The notes beneath the pieces are model-generated. The model ran no database searches. It saw only the letters and a list, made by a program, of their open reading frames with translations, and was not told the origin of the DNA. 64,000 bases of DNA from an uncultured Myxococcales bacterium (GTDB lineage: Bacteria; Myxococcota_A; UBA9042; CAIXZC01), in the NCBI GenBank assembly GCA_903895725.1, contig CAITUV010000082.1, positions 1 to 64,000 on the forward strand, in the 5' to 3' direction. Both the position numbers and the translations under genes were made by a program. Shown here piece after piece: positions 42,801-51,095 of this stretch (the stretch's first letter is position 1; each line of letters starts with the position of its first letter).

Positions 42801-44879
42801 CTACTCGGCATTCTCGGTCCACCACCCGGGATGGGGGCGGGCCTGCTTGATCCAGAGCTTCGATTCCAGATCCTCCGGGTCGGTATTGAACTTGAACTCC
42901 ACGTCCATCGCGTAGAACTGCCCCGGCTTGCTGTAATACTGGGCAAAGGCCTCGTGAATGAGCTGGAGCACCTGGCCCAGCGCCTCGACCTGCACCTCGG
43001 TGAGCACCGTGTCGCCCGCTGCCACGAGGTTGGAATGCGCCAGGAACGTGATCGGCTTGCCCGGATAGAGGAAGAAGTAAAGAAACTGGTCCGCCACGGT
43101 CCCCTTCGGCGGGAGAACCACCGGTACCTCTCCGAGCTGTACGTTGATGTAGAAGGCTGGCTGCGTCGGGTCGAACAGGTTGTTGGTCAACGCCACGCCG
43201 TTTGCGTCCTCATCCGCGAAGGAGCGGTGGACCAGCAGTGCCATCGCGACCTTGGTGTGATCGATTCCCCGGTACGTGCGCTCCTCGAAGGCACGGAAGT
43301 TCCACAGGCTTGCATACACGTCCCGGACCGCATCGACGACCGGATAGGCGGGGTCATTGGGATCGCCCGACTTGGACGTGTACAGCCCGGCCCCGGTGAA
43401 CCCGTCCAGGTCCTCCGCATTGGTGCTGGATCGGAAGCGCATCCTCATCCCTGGGAAATCGGTCTCCAGCTTGTCCAGCAGCAGCTTCTCGAACTCCGGC
43501 GGCACTTCGCCCGCCTGGAACGCGTCCCGCAGCATCTTCAACGCAGCCTCGCGGTAGGCAATGTCCTCCTGAAACTTGCCGTCCGCCAGAAGCGCCGCAA
43601 TCTGCTTGTCCAGCCCGTTTGCCTGCTCATACATCTTGTAGAAGTACACCGGAACCGCAAACCCGCCTGGAACCGGCACTCCCTCGATGTTCGACAGCAC
43701 TCCGTAGTGCGAGGCCTTGCCGCCGAATGCCGGAATCATCGTCAAGTCGATGTCCTTCACGTCGGTCAGTTCCTTGACCGACAAGTCGAGATCGGGGACC
43801 TTGACGGCCGGGGGCTTGTGATCCTCCCACCACGCATCGGCCTCTTCCTTGGTCACCTTCTCGACGCTGTATTCGAAGGGCGTGACCGTGAGCCGGACCC
43901 ACTGGTTCTCCAGGGCCAGCAGCTCCGGGTTCGTCATGGCCCCCAGCAGGGACATGTTCGGCGTGCCCCGATTCTGCGACAGGACGTTGACGTGCGACAG
44001 CGGCGTCTGGTGCTGCGCCGTGATGAGGCCGGCCACGACGGAAATGTCATTGGGTACCGAATCGAGGACCGCAATGTCCCGGGCCGTGACGAACACCTCG
44101 CCGGCCTCGAGCTTCTCCACCTCGAAGAACCGGAGCTGTCCCAGCGCCTCGCCCAGGTTCAGAGGCAGGAACGTCACTCCAGCGAACAGCTCGTCGGTGG
44201 TGATGATCTTGATGTGCTTTGGAAGGTCCGGCACGAGCTTCGCTACCGACTCGGACGTCGGGTGGAAGTACAGCACGTCTCCAAAAAACGCCGCGGCCGC
44301 AATGATGTCGTAGGACTTCGCCACCATCTCCGGAGTCGCTGCGTCGTACGGAGCGATCTCGTAGACCCAGACCTTGGGCCCCTCATAGAAGGTCACGGCC
44401 CCCAGCAGGAAGCGACGGTAGGGGCTGTAGTACTCGGTCGAGTTGAACGTGGCCATCTCGGGAACGGGGGGCTTCCCGTTGCCCGACAGGAACTCCTTGC
44501 AGAACTCGTAGTGCATCGGGTACTTCTCGGCCCGGGTGAAATAGAGCGCATCACTGTCGGCCGTGTCGATGATCGTCTTGGACGACCTGGCTCCCGGGAT
44601 GCTGGCATCGAGAGGGAACGAGGCCAGATTCTCGAAGTCGGCAGAGCAGCCCAGCTCGTTCGTGAAGTCCGGTTTCTCCCCCTCGGGAATCACGCACTCC
44701 CCTTCGGGCGGAACCCCCCAGTCTACCTGCCCCAGGTCCGCGGCGACCTCCTCGGCAATCTCGAAGGGTGCGTCGCTGACCGAGACGTCTTCCGCTGCTG
44801 GGTCAGAGCCTCCGCAGCCTCCCGCCAGCGCCCCGGCCAGGAACATTCCGACGACGCAGAAGATGCCGACTGCTCTCAT
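42801..44879 (-). CDS. Exported lipoprotein with phosphohistidine and PEP/pyruvate-binding dikinase-like domains
   Basis: The start is ATG 44879, 6 nt after GGAGGAGG, giving 692 residues. The signal peptide ends in LAGGC. Residues 60-270 are unassigned. Near residue 296 is TPLSHVNVLSQNRGTPNMSL, the mobile phosphohistidine domain motif. From about residue 375 comes the ATP-grasp/pyruvate-phosphate-dikinase N-terminal type domain (AFGGKASHYGVLSNIEGVPVPGGFAV, quoted in part; MRFRSSTNAEDLDGFTGAGLYTS with the RSS-x-x-E-D motif). The end is AMDVEFKF...LWIKQARP. The His-then-ATP order is that of glucan water dikinase rather than of PPDK. An ATP-using enzyme behind a lipobox is odd because no ATP is expected there. 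Confidence 0.85.
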   Translation of the reverse strand: MRAVGIFCVVGMFLAGALAGGCGGSDPAAEDVSVSDAPFEIAEEVAADLGQVDWGVPPEGECVIPEGEKPDFTNELGCSADFENLASFPLDASIPGARSSKTIIDTADSDALYFTRAEKYPMHYEFCKEFLSGNGKPPVPEMATFNSTEYYSPYRRFLLGAVTFYEGPKVWVYEIAPYDAATPEMVAKSYDIIAAAAFFGDVLYFHPTSESVAKLVPDLPKHIKIITTDELFAGVTFLPLNLGEALGQLRFFEVEKLEAGEVFVTARDIAVLDSVPNDISVVAGLITAQHQTPLSHVNVLSQNRGTPNMSLLGAMTNPELLALENQWVRLTVTPFEYSVEKVTKEEADAWWEDHKPPAVKVPDLDLSVKELTDVKDIDLTMIPAFGGKASHYGVLSNIEGVPVPGGFAVPVYFYKMYEQANGLDKQIAALLADGKFQEDIAYREAALKMLRDAFQAGEVPPEFEKLLLDKLETDFPGMRMRFRSSTNAEDLDGFTGAGLYTSKSGDPNDPAYPVVDAVRDVYASLWNFRAFEERTYRGIDHTKVAMALLVHRSFADEDANGVALTNNLFDPTQPAFYINVQLGEVPVVLPPKGTVADQFLYFFLYPGKPITFLAHSNLVAAGDTVLTEVQVEALGQVLQLIHEAFAQYYSKPGQFYAMDVEFKFNTDPEDLESKLWIKQARPHPGWWTENAE

Positions 44880-44918
44880 CTCACCCTCCTCCGGCCAACC
44901 ATGCTGCCCCGTGCCCAC

Positions 44919-44972
44919 TGCACATCCACAGGGCCCCTCCCGCGTGGTCGGGGCTGTGTAGCCCCTGCCCCT
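44919..44972 (-). repeat. REP-like palindromic element
   Basis: Minus-strand GTAGGGGCAGGGGCTACACA is followed by AGCCCC. GGGGCT (44950-44955) and AGCCCC (44960-44965) form a 6-bp stem with a 4-nt loop. A second GC-rich arm (GGAGGGGCCC) follows. The TAG of the Cys-rich gene upstream is part of the element's GTAGGGGC edge. Confidence 0.4.
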
Positions 44973-47900
44973 ACGGAAACGCCAACGGAGCGCTGGGAAC
45001 CCCGATCTCGAGCCGCCACACACCGACCTTCCACCCGTCCGGCAGGTACAGCGAGTTCGGGTCCCACCCTTCGCCTCGCCCCCACTGCATGTTGGGAAGA
45101 TACGTAATCGCCGGGTCGGAATCCAGGATCCGCACCGCATTCTTGCCGTCCGGAGGAAACCGCCAGATGTCCGTGGACCCGTACTCGCAGACATACACGT
45201 TCCCGCAGACATCCACGCCGATTCCGTCCAGCAGCCCCGCTGTGTGAGTCATGTCTCCCCACTTTTCGAGCCTCCCCGGCGTTCCGTCGGGCGAGATCGA
45301 AAGCGAGTAGATCCAGGCCCCGCCGAACGTGCCGATGTACAGCACGTCATAGGTGGGGTTGAACGCGATCCCGTTGGGATTCCCGATCTCTTCCGTGAGC
45401 ACGGTGTACTCGCCCGTGTAGGGATGGATGCGGAGCACCCGGTGGGCATCGTGCTCGGTCAGGTAGACGTAGCCCTGCAGGTCGACCGTGAGACCATTGG
45501 GGTACTTGAGCCCCTGGAGGATCGTGTTGCGAACGCCGTCGGCATCCACCCGGACGAGCTCTCCCTTCTGATCATCGCACACGACGAGCTCGCCGCTGGG
45601 GATCATCCGCATGCCGGCCCGGAACGGGAACGCGGGCACGAAGACCTTGACCTTGCCGTCTGCTGAGCTCTTGAAGATGGCCTCGAAGTTGCTCCCGACG
45701 AGGTTCCCCTTTCCATCGAACGCCAGGTCTTCAGTGGCAATGGCCCCGGGCACCTTGACGAGCTGGAACGGGCCGGACGGGAGGTTGTGGCAGTTGATGT
45801 CCAGCGTGTCCTGGGTTTCGACGACATCGGCTGGCTCGACCTCGTCCGGGGTCGAATCCGACAAGTCCGCCTGAACATCGGTCACATCGTCGGCGAGATC
45901 GGGCGTTGGATGGTCGGACACCACATCGAGGTCGGGGGCAACGGCATCCGGAGCTCCCCGCTCTTCGTGCTCGACATCCTGGGCCAGGTCGGGCTGCGAG
46001 TTGTTCTGCTTTCCGGTACAGCCGCCGGCCAGGAATGACAGAGCCATCGCAACCACAACACAGCCTGCGATTCCGCTTCCCAGCGGACGCCGCTCAATCG
46101 ACCGCCTGGCGCTTCCGTGCAACGACTTCTTCATCCGACGAGGCCGCGCGATGCCGGCCAGGAGCAACGCCAGCAAGACCGCGCCCGTCGCTCCGGAGGC
46201 CCCGCCTCCCGCCGCTCCCGACATGCCTCCAGCTGAGCAGCCGTTGCTGCCGTTCTTTGGCGGCGCATCGGCCTCTGGGGGGTTCTCGACGTCCTGTGCC
46301 GGCTTCACGTCCGGCTGCGGCACGACATCGACCTCGCCGGTCGCAACGTCGGGAGTTCCCTCCTCGGCGGGCGGGCCGATGCAGGCCCCTTCGATGCACT
46401 CCTCGTCTTCGTGGCACAGGCCGCACACGCTTCCGCATCCATCATCGCCGCACACCTTCCCGTCGCACTTGGGCTTGCATGCTCCGGGGCACTCCAGCGG
46501 GAACTTGCCCGAGGGCTCTGCCTCGCCTTCCGTCCCGCAGTTGTAGTAGCCTTCGTCCGCGCTCCAGCCGCACGGCCCCTTGAGGCGGCAGTCGAGCTTC
46601 TCGACCGCTCCGTTCTCGCACCATTTCAGCCAGTAACCGTCGCAGCACCCTTCGTACACGAAGTCGCCGCATTCGTTGGCGACGCATTCTCCCTTGACGC
46701 AGAGGGTCCCCTCGCCGCACTCGCCACAGCTCCCGTTGCAGCCGTCGTCGCCGCATTGCTTTCCATCGCACTTGGGAATGCAGTAGAAGATGCAGTCCTT
46801 CGGCAGGTCGTCGAGCGGCGACTCGGCCCCGTCGGTGCCACACGAGTACTGGCCCAGCCCCCCGTCCCAGCCGCATGACGGGGTATCCGAGCAGTCGAGC
46901 TCCTGGAGCACACCGTCGAGGCAGAATCGAGCCGTCTCCCCCTCGCAGCACCCCTCCCGAGGAATCCCTTCGCACGAATCGGCCACGCAGATGGAGTCCT
47001 CACAGAACTCCCCCTTTCCGCACTCACCGCACACTCCGCCGCAACCGTCGTCGCCGCACTCCTTGCCGTTGCAGCTCGCAACGCACGGGCACTCCGTTCC
47101 GCACTGGATGCACTCGTTGACGCAGACATCGTCCCAGGCCGTCTCCTTGCAGAACGTGTCGAGGGCGAAGACACACTCTTCGCATCCGCACCCGCCGCAC
47201 CCGGGCGTCGTCTGCGGCACGCACCCGGCGGGCACCTGGTCCGAGCAGGTGCCCGCATTGCAGAAGAGCCCTTCTGCGCACTCGCCGCAGCTGCCGCCGC
47301 AGCCGTCGCTGCCGCACTCCTTCCCCTCGCATGACGGAACGCAACACGTCCCGTCCGGGCTGCACACGGCCCCCTTGCCGGCGCACGTGCCGCAGCTCTC
47401 GCCGCAGCCGTCGCTGCCGCACTCCTTCCCCTCGCACTGGGGCTTGCACAGACCCGCACAGTCCTTCGGAAAGGTACCGGAGGGATCGCTCCCGCCGGAC
47501 GTGCCGCACTTGTACTTGCCCCCCGCCGCATTCCAACCGCAGAAGGGCGCACCGGAGCACTCGGATACCTTGATCTCATCTCCTTCACAGAACTTGAGCA
47601 ACGTCCCTGCGCAGCACCCTTCCGCCCCGATCTTCTGGCAACCGGTTTCGCCGCACATCTCCGGGCACTCGATGCACACGTCGGGGCAGCAATCACCGTA
47701 CTGGAAGCAGACTGCATCGCAGAAGCACTCGAACTGCGACTGCCCGCCACAGGCACCGGCACACGACTGCTTCTTGCACATCCCTTCGGCGCACTTGGCG
47801 TCCGGCGGACAGGTCCCGCATTCTCCCCCGCAACCGTCGCCTCCGCACTCCTTTCCCGCACACTTCGGCTGGCAGGCAACGCAGGCTCCGTCCTTGCACT

Positions 47901-48765
47901 CGTCCGTCCCCGGGCACGTTCCGCACCATCCGCCACACCCGTCGCTGCCGCACTCCTTCCCGGTACAGTCGGGCGTACAGCACTTCCCGTAGCTGCACAC
48001 CTTTCCCTTCTCGCACTTGCCGCAATCGATGCCACAGAACTGGCCGCATTCTAGGCCTTCGCACGAAGGCTTCTCCGGACACGGCGAGCAGTCGTAGCCG
48101 CACCCGATCTCGCACTGAGCGACGCAGAAGATATCCCAGTTCTCGGTGCAGCAGTTGGGGTACTTGCCGCAGACGCAGGCCTCGCAGTCGCACCCGTCGC
48201 AGCCAGGCCCCTTTTTCGGGACACAGGGCTCGGGAAGCGCCAGGCACTTGCCGAGCGCCTCCACGCACTCGAAGCCGGTCTCACAGCTCCCGCACGAGAA
48301 TCCCTTCGGATCGGTCCCGCACTCCTTGCCCGAGCAAAGAGGCTCGTAACAGGTCCCGTCCTCCTGGCAAATCCCGCCCCCGCTGCACGAGCCGCATTGT
48401 GCGGGGCAGTCCGGGCTGCACGCAGAGCCGTCGTGACACAGAGGGCTGCAGGCACCGGCGCAGGAGAATGGGTTCTTCCCCATGGGGTCGCTTGCCCCCT
48501 CCTTGGCCCCGCAGTCGTAGTACCCCGCCTTCTTCCAGCCGCAGTACTGAAACCCGTCCGTGCAGTCGATGCAGTACAGGTCGGAGCCCTTGCAATAGAG
48601 CACCCGCCCGAACGCATCGCAGCATCCCTCGCTCGTCACCGCACCGCATCCACCCGGCACGCTGGGGACCAGCGCCCCCTTGCACTCCGACAGGTCCGCT
48701 GCGCAGACCTGAGACGCCAATGGGACGACAAGACAGCCGACCAGCAACAGAACGAGGGTTCTCAT
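44971..48765 (-). CDS. Cys-rich secreted protein fused in frame to an NHL-type lipoprotein
   Basis: The start is ATG 48765, giving 1264 residues without a stop. Residues 1-840 are a secreted Cys-rich protein: signal peptide, four copies of an EGCC...CGW...YxCG module, seven to nine CxGKECGxDGCGGxCGxC modules, a somatomedin-B-like CFCDAVCFQYGDCCPDVC and CC-x-x-x-WD modules. It ends in a MYXO-CTERM-like tail (NGCSAGG, helix, ARPRR). The next residue is Met at 46134, beginning a second signal peptide (GCVVVAMALSFLAGGC) and a lipoprotein with SMP-30/NHL propeller blades (YPNGLTVDLQGYVYLTEHD). Two complete export units are thus joined with no stop between ARPRR and MKKS. It may be a real fusion, a lost stop codon or two genes with internal initiation at 46134. 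Confidence 0.75.
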   Translation of the reverse strand: MRTLVLLLVGCLVVPLASQVCAADLSECKGALVPSVPGGCGAVTSEGCCDAFGRVLYCKGSDLYCIDCTDGFQYCGWKKAGYYDCGAKEGASDPMGKNPFSCAGACSPLCHDGSACSPDCPAQCGSCSGGGICQEDGTCYEPLCSGKECGTDPKGFSCGSCETGFECVEALGKCLALPEPCVPKKGPGCDGCDCEACVCGKYPNCCTENWDIFCVAQCEIGCGYDCSPCPEKPSCEGLECGQFCGIDCGKCEKGKVCSYGKCCTPDCTGKECGSDGCGGWCGTCPGTDECKDGACVACQPKCAGKECGGDGCGGECGTCPPDAKCAEGMCKKQSCAGACGGQSQFECFCDAVCFQYGDCCPDVCIECPEMCGETGCQKIGAEGCCAGTLLKFCEGDEIKVSECSGAPFCGWNAAGGKYKCGTSGGSDPSGTFPKDCAGLCKPQCEGKECGSDGCGESCGTCAGKGAVCSPDGTCCVPSCEGKECGSDGCGGSCGECAEGLFCNAGTCSDQVPAGCVPQTTPGCGGCGCEECVFALDTFCKETAWDDVCVNECIQCGTECPCVASCNGKECGDDGCGGVCGECGKGEFCEDSICVADSCEGIPREGCCEGETARFCLDGVLQELDCSDTPSCGWDGGLGQYSCGTDGAESPLDDLPKDCIFYCIPKCDGKQCGDDGCNGSCGECGEGTLCVKGECVANECGDFVYEGCCDGYWLKWCENGAVEKLDCRLKGPCGWSADEGYYNCGTEGEAEPSGKFPLECPGACKPKCDGKVCGDDGCGSVCGLCHEDEECIEGACIGPPAEEGTPDVATGEVDVVPQPDVKPAQDVENPPEADAPPKNGSNGCSAGGMSGAAGGGASGATGAVLLALLLAGIARPRRMKKSLHGSARRSIERRPLGSGIAGCVVVAMALSFLAGGCTGKQNNSQPDLAQDVEHEERGAPDAVAPDLDVVSDHPTPDLADDVTDVQADLSDSTPDEVEPADVVETQDTLDINCHNLPSGPFQLVKVPGAIATEDLAFDGKGNLVGSNFEAIFKSSADGKVKVFVPAFPFRAGMRMIPSGELVVCDDQKGELVRVDADGVRNTILQGLKYPNGLTVDLQGYVYLTEHDAHRVLRIHPYTGEYTVLTEEIGNPNGIAFNPTYDVLYIGTFGGAWIYSLSISPDGTPGRLEKWGDMTHTAGLLDGIGVDVCGNVYVCEYGSTDIWRFPPDGKNAVRILDSDPAITYLPNMQWGRGEGWDPNSLYLPDGWKVGVWRLEIGVPSAPLAFP
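46134..46136 (-). other. Junction of two export units, possible internal start
   Basis: ATG 46134 follows the ARPRR codons directly, with no stop and no clear ribosome site. A separate gene from here to 44971 would encode a 387-residue lipoprotein. Confidence 0.5.
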
Positions 48766-48885
48766 GGAAGGTCTCTCTCCGGATTCTGCGACTTCAACGG
48801 GTCTTGGGTAGGGCATCGCTGTCGCTCTCACAGGAACGGGCAACTGCATGGGTCTGGGGAAGTGCATCGACCAGGTTTCTCCGAA

Positions 48886-49515
48886 TCAGCGGGCGTCGGG
48901 GAGGATTCCTCCCGGAGCAGGAAGTACTTCCACGTCGATCTCGTCCGGGGCGCGACCGCCGTCCGAGACTTCGCCGGGATTCGATGAATCCTGGATGTCG
49001 GACGGAAGGACATTCTCTCCCGCACGCAATGCAAAGTCGTCCACGGCGACGTCCGCCCCCGGGATCGCGCCGGCATCCGGGGCCGAGCGGTCGTAGACCA
49101 CGTCCACCTCGTCCGCCAGCACGCCCTTGGTGTGAACCTCGGTCGCGTCGCAGCTCAACAGCGTCGACGCCGATGCCGCCAGCGCTGCGGCCAACACGCC
49201 CTTCATGAAACGCCCCTTGGCATGGCGGTTCAGGTCGATGCGCCCCACCATCTCCCGGAGCATCTCGGTCGGTATCCCGGTCAGCATGTCCGCCTCGGTG
49301 GACGACAGCTCGCAGGAGAAAGGACGCAGTGCAGCCGCACGATCCTCGAACAGCCGCAGCCGGAAAGAGGCATCCGCTGCGGCTCGGACGAGCACCTTCT
49401 CGACACCGATGGGCACCCGGATCGTCCGGGTCCTGCGGGCCAGCGGACGGCCGCCGACGATGGTCCGACGCACCACTTCCTTCCCCTCTTCGACCTCGAA
49501 TTCGTCGTTGCCCAT
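48886..49515 (-). CDS. Protein with leader-peptide-like N-terminal domain and a hydrophobic segment
   Basis: The start is ATG 49515 behind GAGGTG, giving 209 residues. Residues 30-90 are a small helical domain: VEKVLVRAAADASFRLRLFEDRAAALRPF, then LSSTEADMLTGIPTEMLREMV (both quoted in parts). The pattern resembles Nif11 or nitrile-hydratase-like RiPP leader domains, with an A-x-D-x-x-F-R-x-R-L-x-x-D core. A basic patch (NRHAKGRFMKG) and a hydrophobic stretch ending in STLLSC follow, so the C-terminal acidic part may be exported. No modifying enzyme is encoded next to it. I infer a possible precursor or regulator, with low certainty. Confidence 0.6.
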   Translation of the reverse strand: MGNDEFEVEEGKEVVRRTIVGGRPLARRTRTIRVPIGVEKVLVRAAADASFRLRLFEDRAAALRPFSCELSSTEADMLTGIPTEMLREMVGRIDLNRHAKGRFMKGVLAAALAASASTLLSCDATEVHTKGVLADEVDVVYDRSAPDAGAIPGADVAVDDFALRAGENVLPSDIQDSSNPGEVSDGGRAPDEIDVEVLPAPGGILPDAR

Positions 49516-49568
49516 TCGTCACCTCGCGAGACGGGTGGCTGCACTCAGCTCCCCAGCAGCCGGAAGGA

Positions 49569-49597
49569 AGGATACCATTGTGCGCCCGCGGGAACAA
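49569..49597 (-). promoter_or_regulatory. Putative promoter of the leader-like protein
   Basis: TTGTTC (49597-49592) and TATCCT (49574-49569) are 17 bp apart on the minus strand, about 55 bp before the start. Confidence 0.4.
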
Positions 49598-49623
49598 CCT
49601 CAATGCCTGCTCAACAGCTGAGT

Positions 49624-50874
49624 CTAGCGCCCCAGCTTCTCCTGCACGACCTTCAGCCTCTGGATCAGCGGCTCCCGTGCCGGCGAGCGCTCCTTCTCGA
49701 AGGAGGCAATCCACATGGCCGCCTCTTCCGACGCCTGCTTTACCAGCGCCGGGTCGGCTCCCTCCGACGCATCGGCCAGAGCCTCGAATTCCGAGACCAG
49801 AGCACTGGCATCCCCGCGTGCCCCCTGGTTCTTCACCACCAGGAGACGGTATCCCAGAGCCTTCTGTGACTTCGGGTACTCGGACAACAGGGTCCTGCAC
49901 AGGTAGGTCGAATCGTTGAACTTCCCCTGGTCGCTGTACAGCAGCGCCAGCTTGGCGAGCAGCCGCTCGGCCCGTTCCGGGTCCATCTTCCTGAAGAACT
50001 CCAGTGCCACAGCGGGCTTCTCCACCTCGGCGAAGAACGTCGGCAGCGAATCTGAAGCCTCCCTGGCCAGGCTTTGCCAATGCGGCGACTCACCGGCAGC
50101 GCTGACGGTCTGCATCAGCTCCTTGAGGGCCAGGTCGTATTCCGCCATGTTGAAGTGGGACCACGCCAGCTTGTACAGGGCAAACGGGTAGAGCCGGTTC
50201 TTCGTGTCTGCCGTGACCTTCTGGTAGGCCTCGACCGCCTTCTCCATGGCAGACAGCTCGAAGTTGTACTCCCCCACCAGCAGCCACCCTTCCGGAGCAA
50301 ACGGAGACTGGGGGAATTCCCGCAGCAGCCGGGTGACATGCCCCATCCCTTCCTTCTTGCGCCCGGCCTGGAGCTCGTACCATCCCAGGTAGAACAGCGC
50401 CTCGTCCTGGAACGTGCCAGATTCCCCTTCCCCCAGGTTCTCGGCCAGCAGCTCCTGGGCCGCCTGCCGATTCGCGGACACGCATTGCTCCACCTCGGCC
50501 TGCCGAGCCTTGAGCTCCAGCACGGCGGCCTCGTCTCCGTCCTTGCCCGCCTTGTCCAGCGCCTCTTCCAGCAACCCGGACAGTGCCTCGAAGTCGCAAA
50601 GCTGCGCCAGATCCCAGTGCTGCTGCGCCAGGTCGATGGCAGCCCGAAGGCGCTTGGCCTCGTGCGTTCCGGCTGCCTGGAGCCGCTTCTCCTGCAGCTC
50701 GACCCGCCCCTTGGCCCGGGTGCGGGCCTTGGCAAAACCGGGAAGGTCCGTCGGAGTCTCCTCCTCGACGACGGGCGTCTTTCCAAATCCCACCGGCTGA
50801 GCCAGTCCCGCCTGCGACAGACCGATGCTTGACGCCAATGCCACGACCGATGCCAGCAGAGCACGATGCACCAT
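49624..50874 (-). CDS. Secreted TPR protein
   Basis: The start is ATG 50874, giving 416 residues. The signal peptide ends in AGLAQ. A helical linker with RTRAKGRVELQEKRLQAAG is followed by TPR-like repeats (LFYLGWYELQAGRKKEGMGH, WLLVGEYNFELSAMEKAVEAYQKV in part, YKLAWSHFNMAEYDLALKEL) to the end. It is likely a periplasmic scaffold, similar to the TPR proteins of this group that bind envelope complexes. A TACAAT promoter at 50915-50942 fits the start. Confidence 0.8.
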   Translation of the reverse strand: MVHRALLASVVALASSIGLSQAGLAQPVGFGKTPVVEEETPTDLPGFAKARTRAKGRVELQEKRLQAAGTHEAKRLRAAIDLAQQHWDLAQLCDFEALSGLLEEALDKAGKDGDEAAVLELKARQAEVEQCVSANRQAAQELLAENLGEGESGTFQDEALFYLGWYELQAGRKKEGMGHVTRLLREFPQSPFAPEGWLLVGEYNFELSAMEKAVEAYQKVTADTKNRLYPFALYKLAWSHFNMAEYDLALKELMQTVSAAGESPHWQSLAREASDSLPTFFAEVEKPAVALEFFRKMDPERAERLLAKLALLYSDQGKFNDSTYLCRTLLSEYPKSQKALGYRLLVVKNQGARGDASALVSEFEALADASEGADPALVKQASEEAAMWIASFEKERSPAREPLIQRLKVVQEKLGR

Positions 50875-50914
50875 TCCACTCCCTCCTCACCCTCCGCCAG
50901 GCGAAGGTGCCCTC

Positions 50915-50942
50915 ATTGTAGTCCGGCTCTGCCGCCCCGCAA
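50915..50942 (-). promoter_or_regulatory. Promoter of the TPR gene
   Basis: TTGCGG (50942-50937) and TACAAT (50920-50915) are 16 bp apart on the minus strand; the leader is about 35 nt. Confidence 0.55.
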
Positions 50943-51010
50943 CTCCCTTCCGCCAAGGCCACCACCGCTGTCCGGCTGCAAGACGTAGCGGCCGCGGCCG
51001 GGGAGCCGGG

Positions 51011-51038
51011 CCGACAGAAGATGAGTGCCTTGCATAAT
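51011..51038 (+). promoter_or_regulatory. Putative promoter of the paralogous lipoprotein
   Basis: CCGACA (51011-51016) and CATAAT (51033-51038) are 16 bp apart, with a leader of about 50 nt to ATG 51096. Confidence 0.35.
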
Positions 51039-51095
51039 TCCTCGACGAAACTCAACTGCCCGGGCAATTGGCACACCGGAGCCGGAGGGGGGGGC

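Noticed and set aside
46440..48300. Regularly spaced similar DNA words that look array-like
   Set aside because: They are codons for the CxGKECGxDGCGG modules of one protein, not a CRISPR array.
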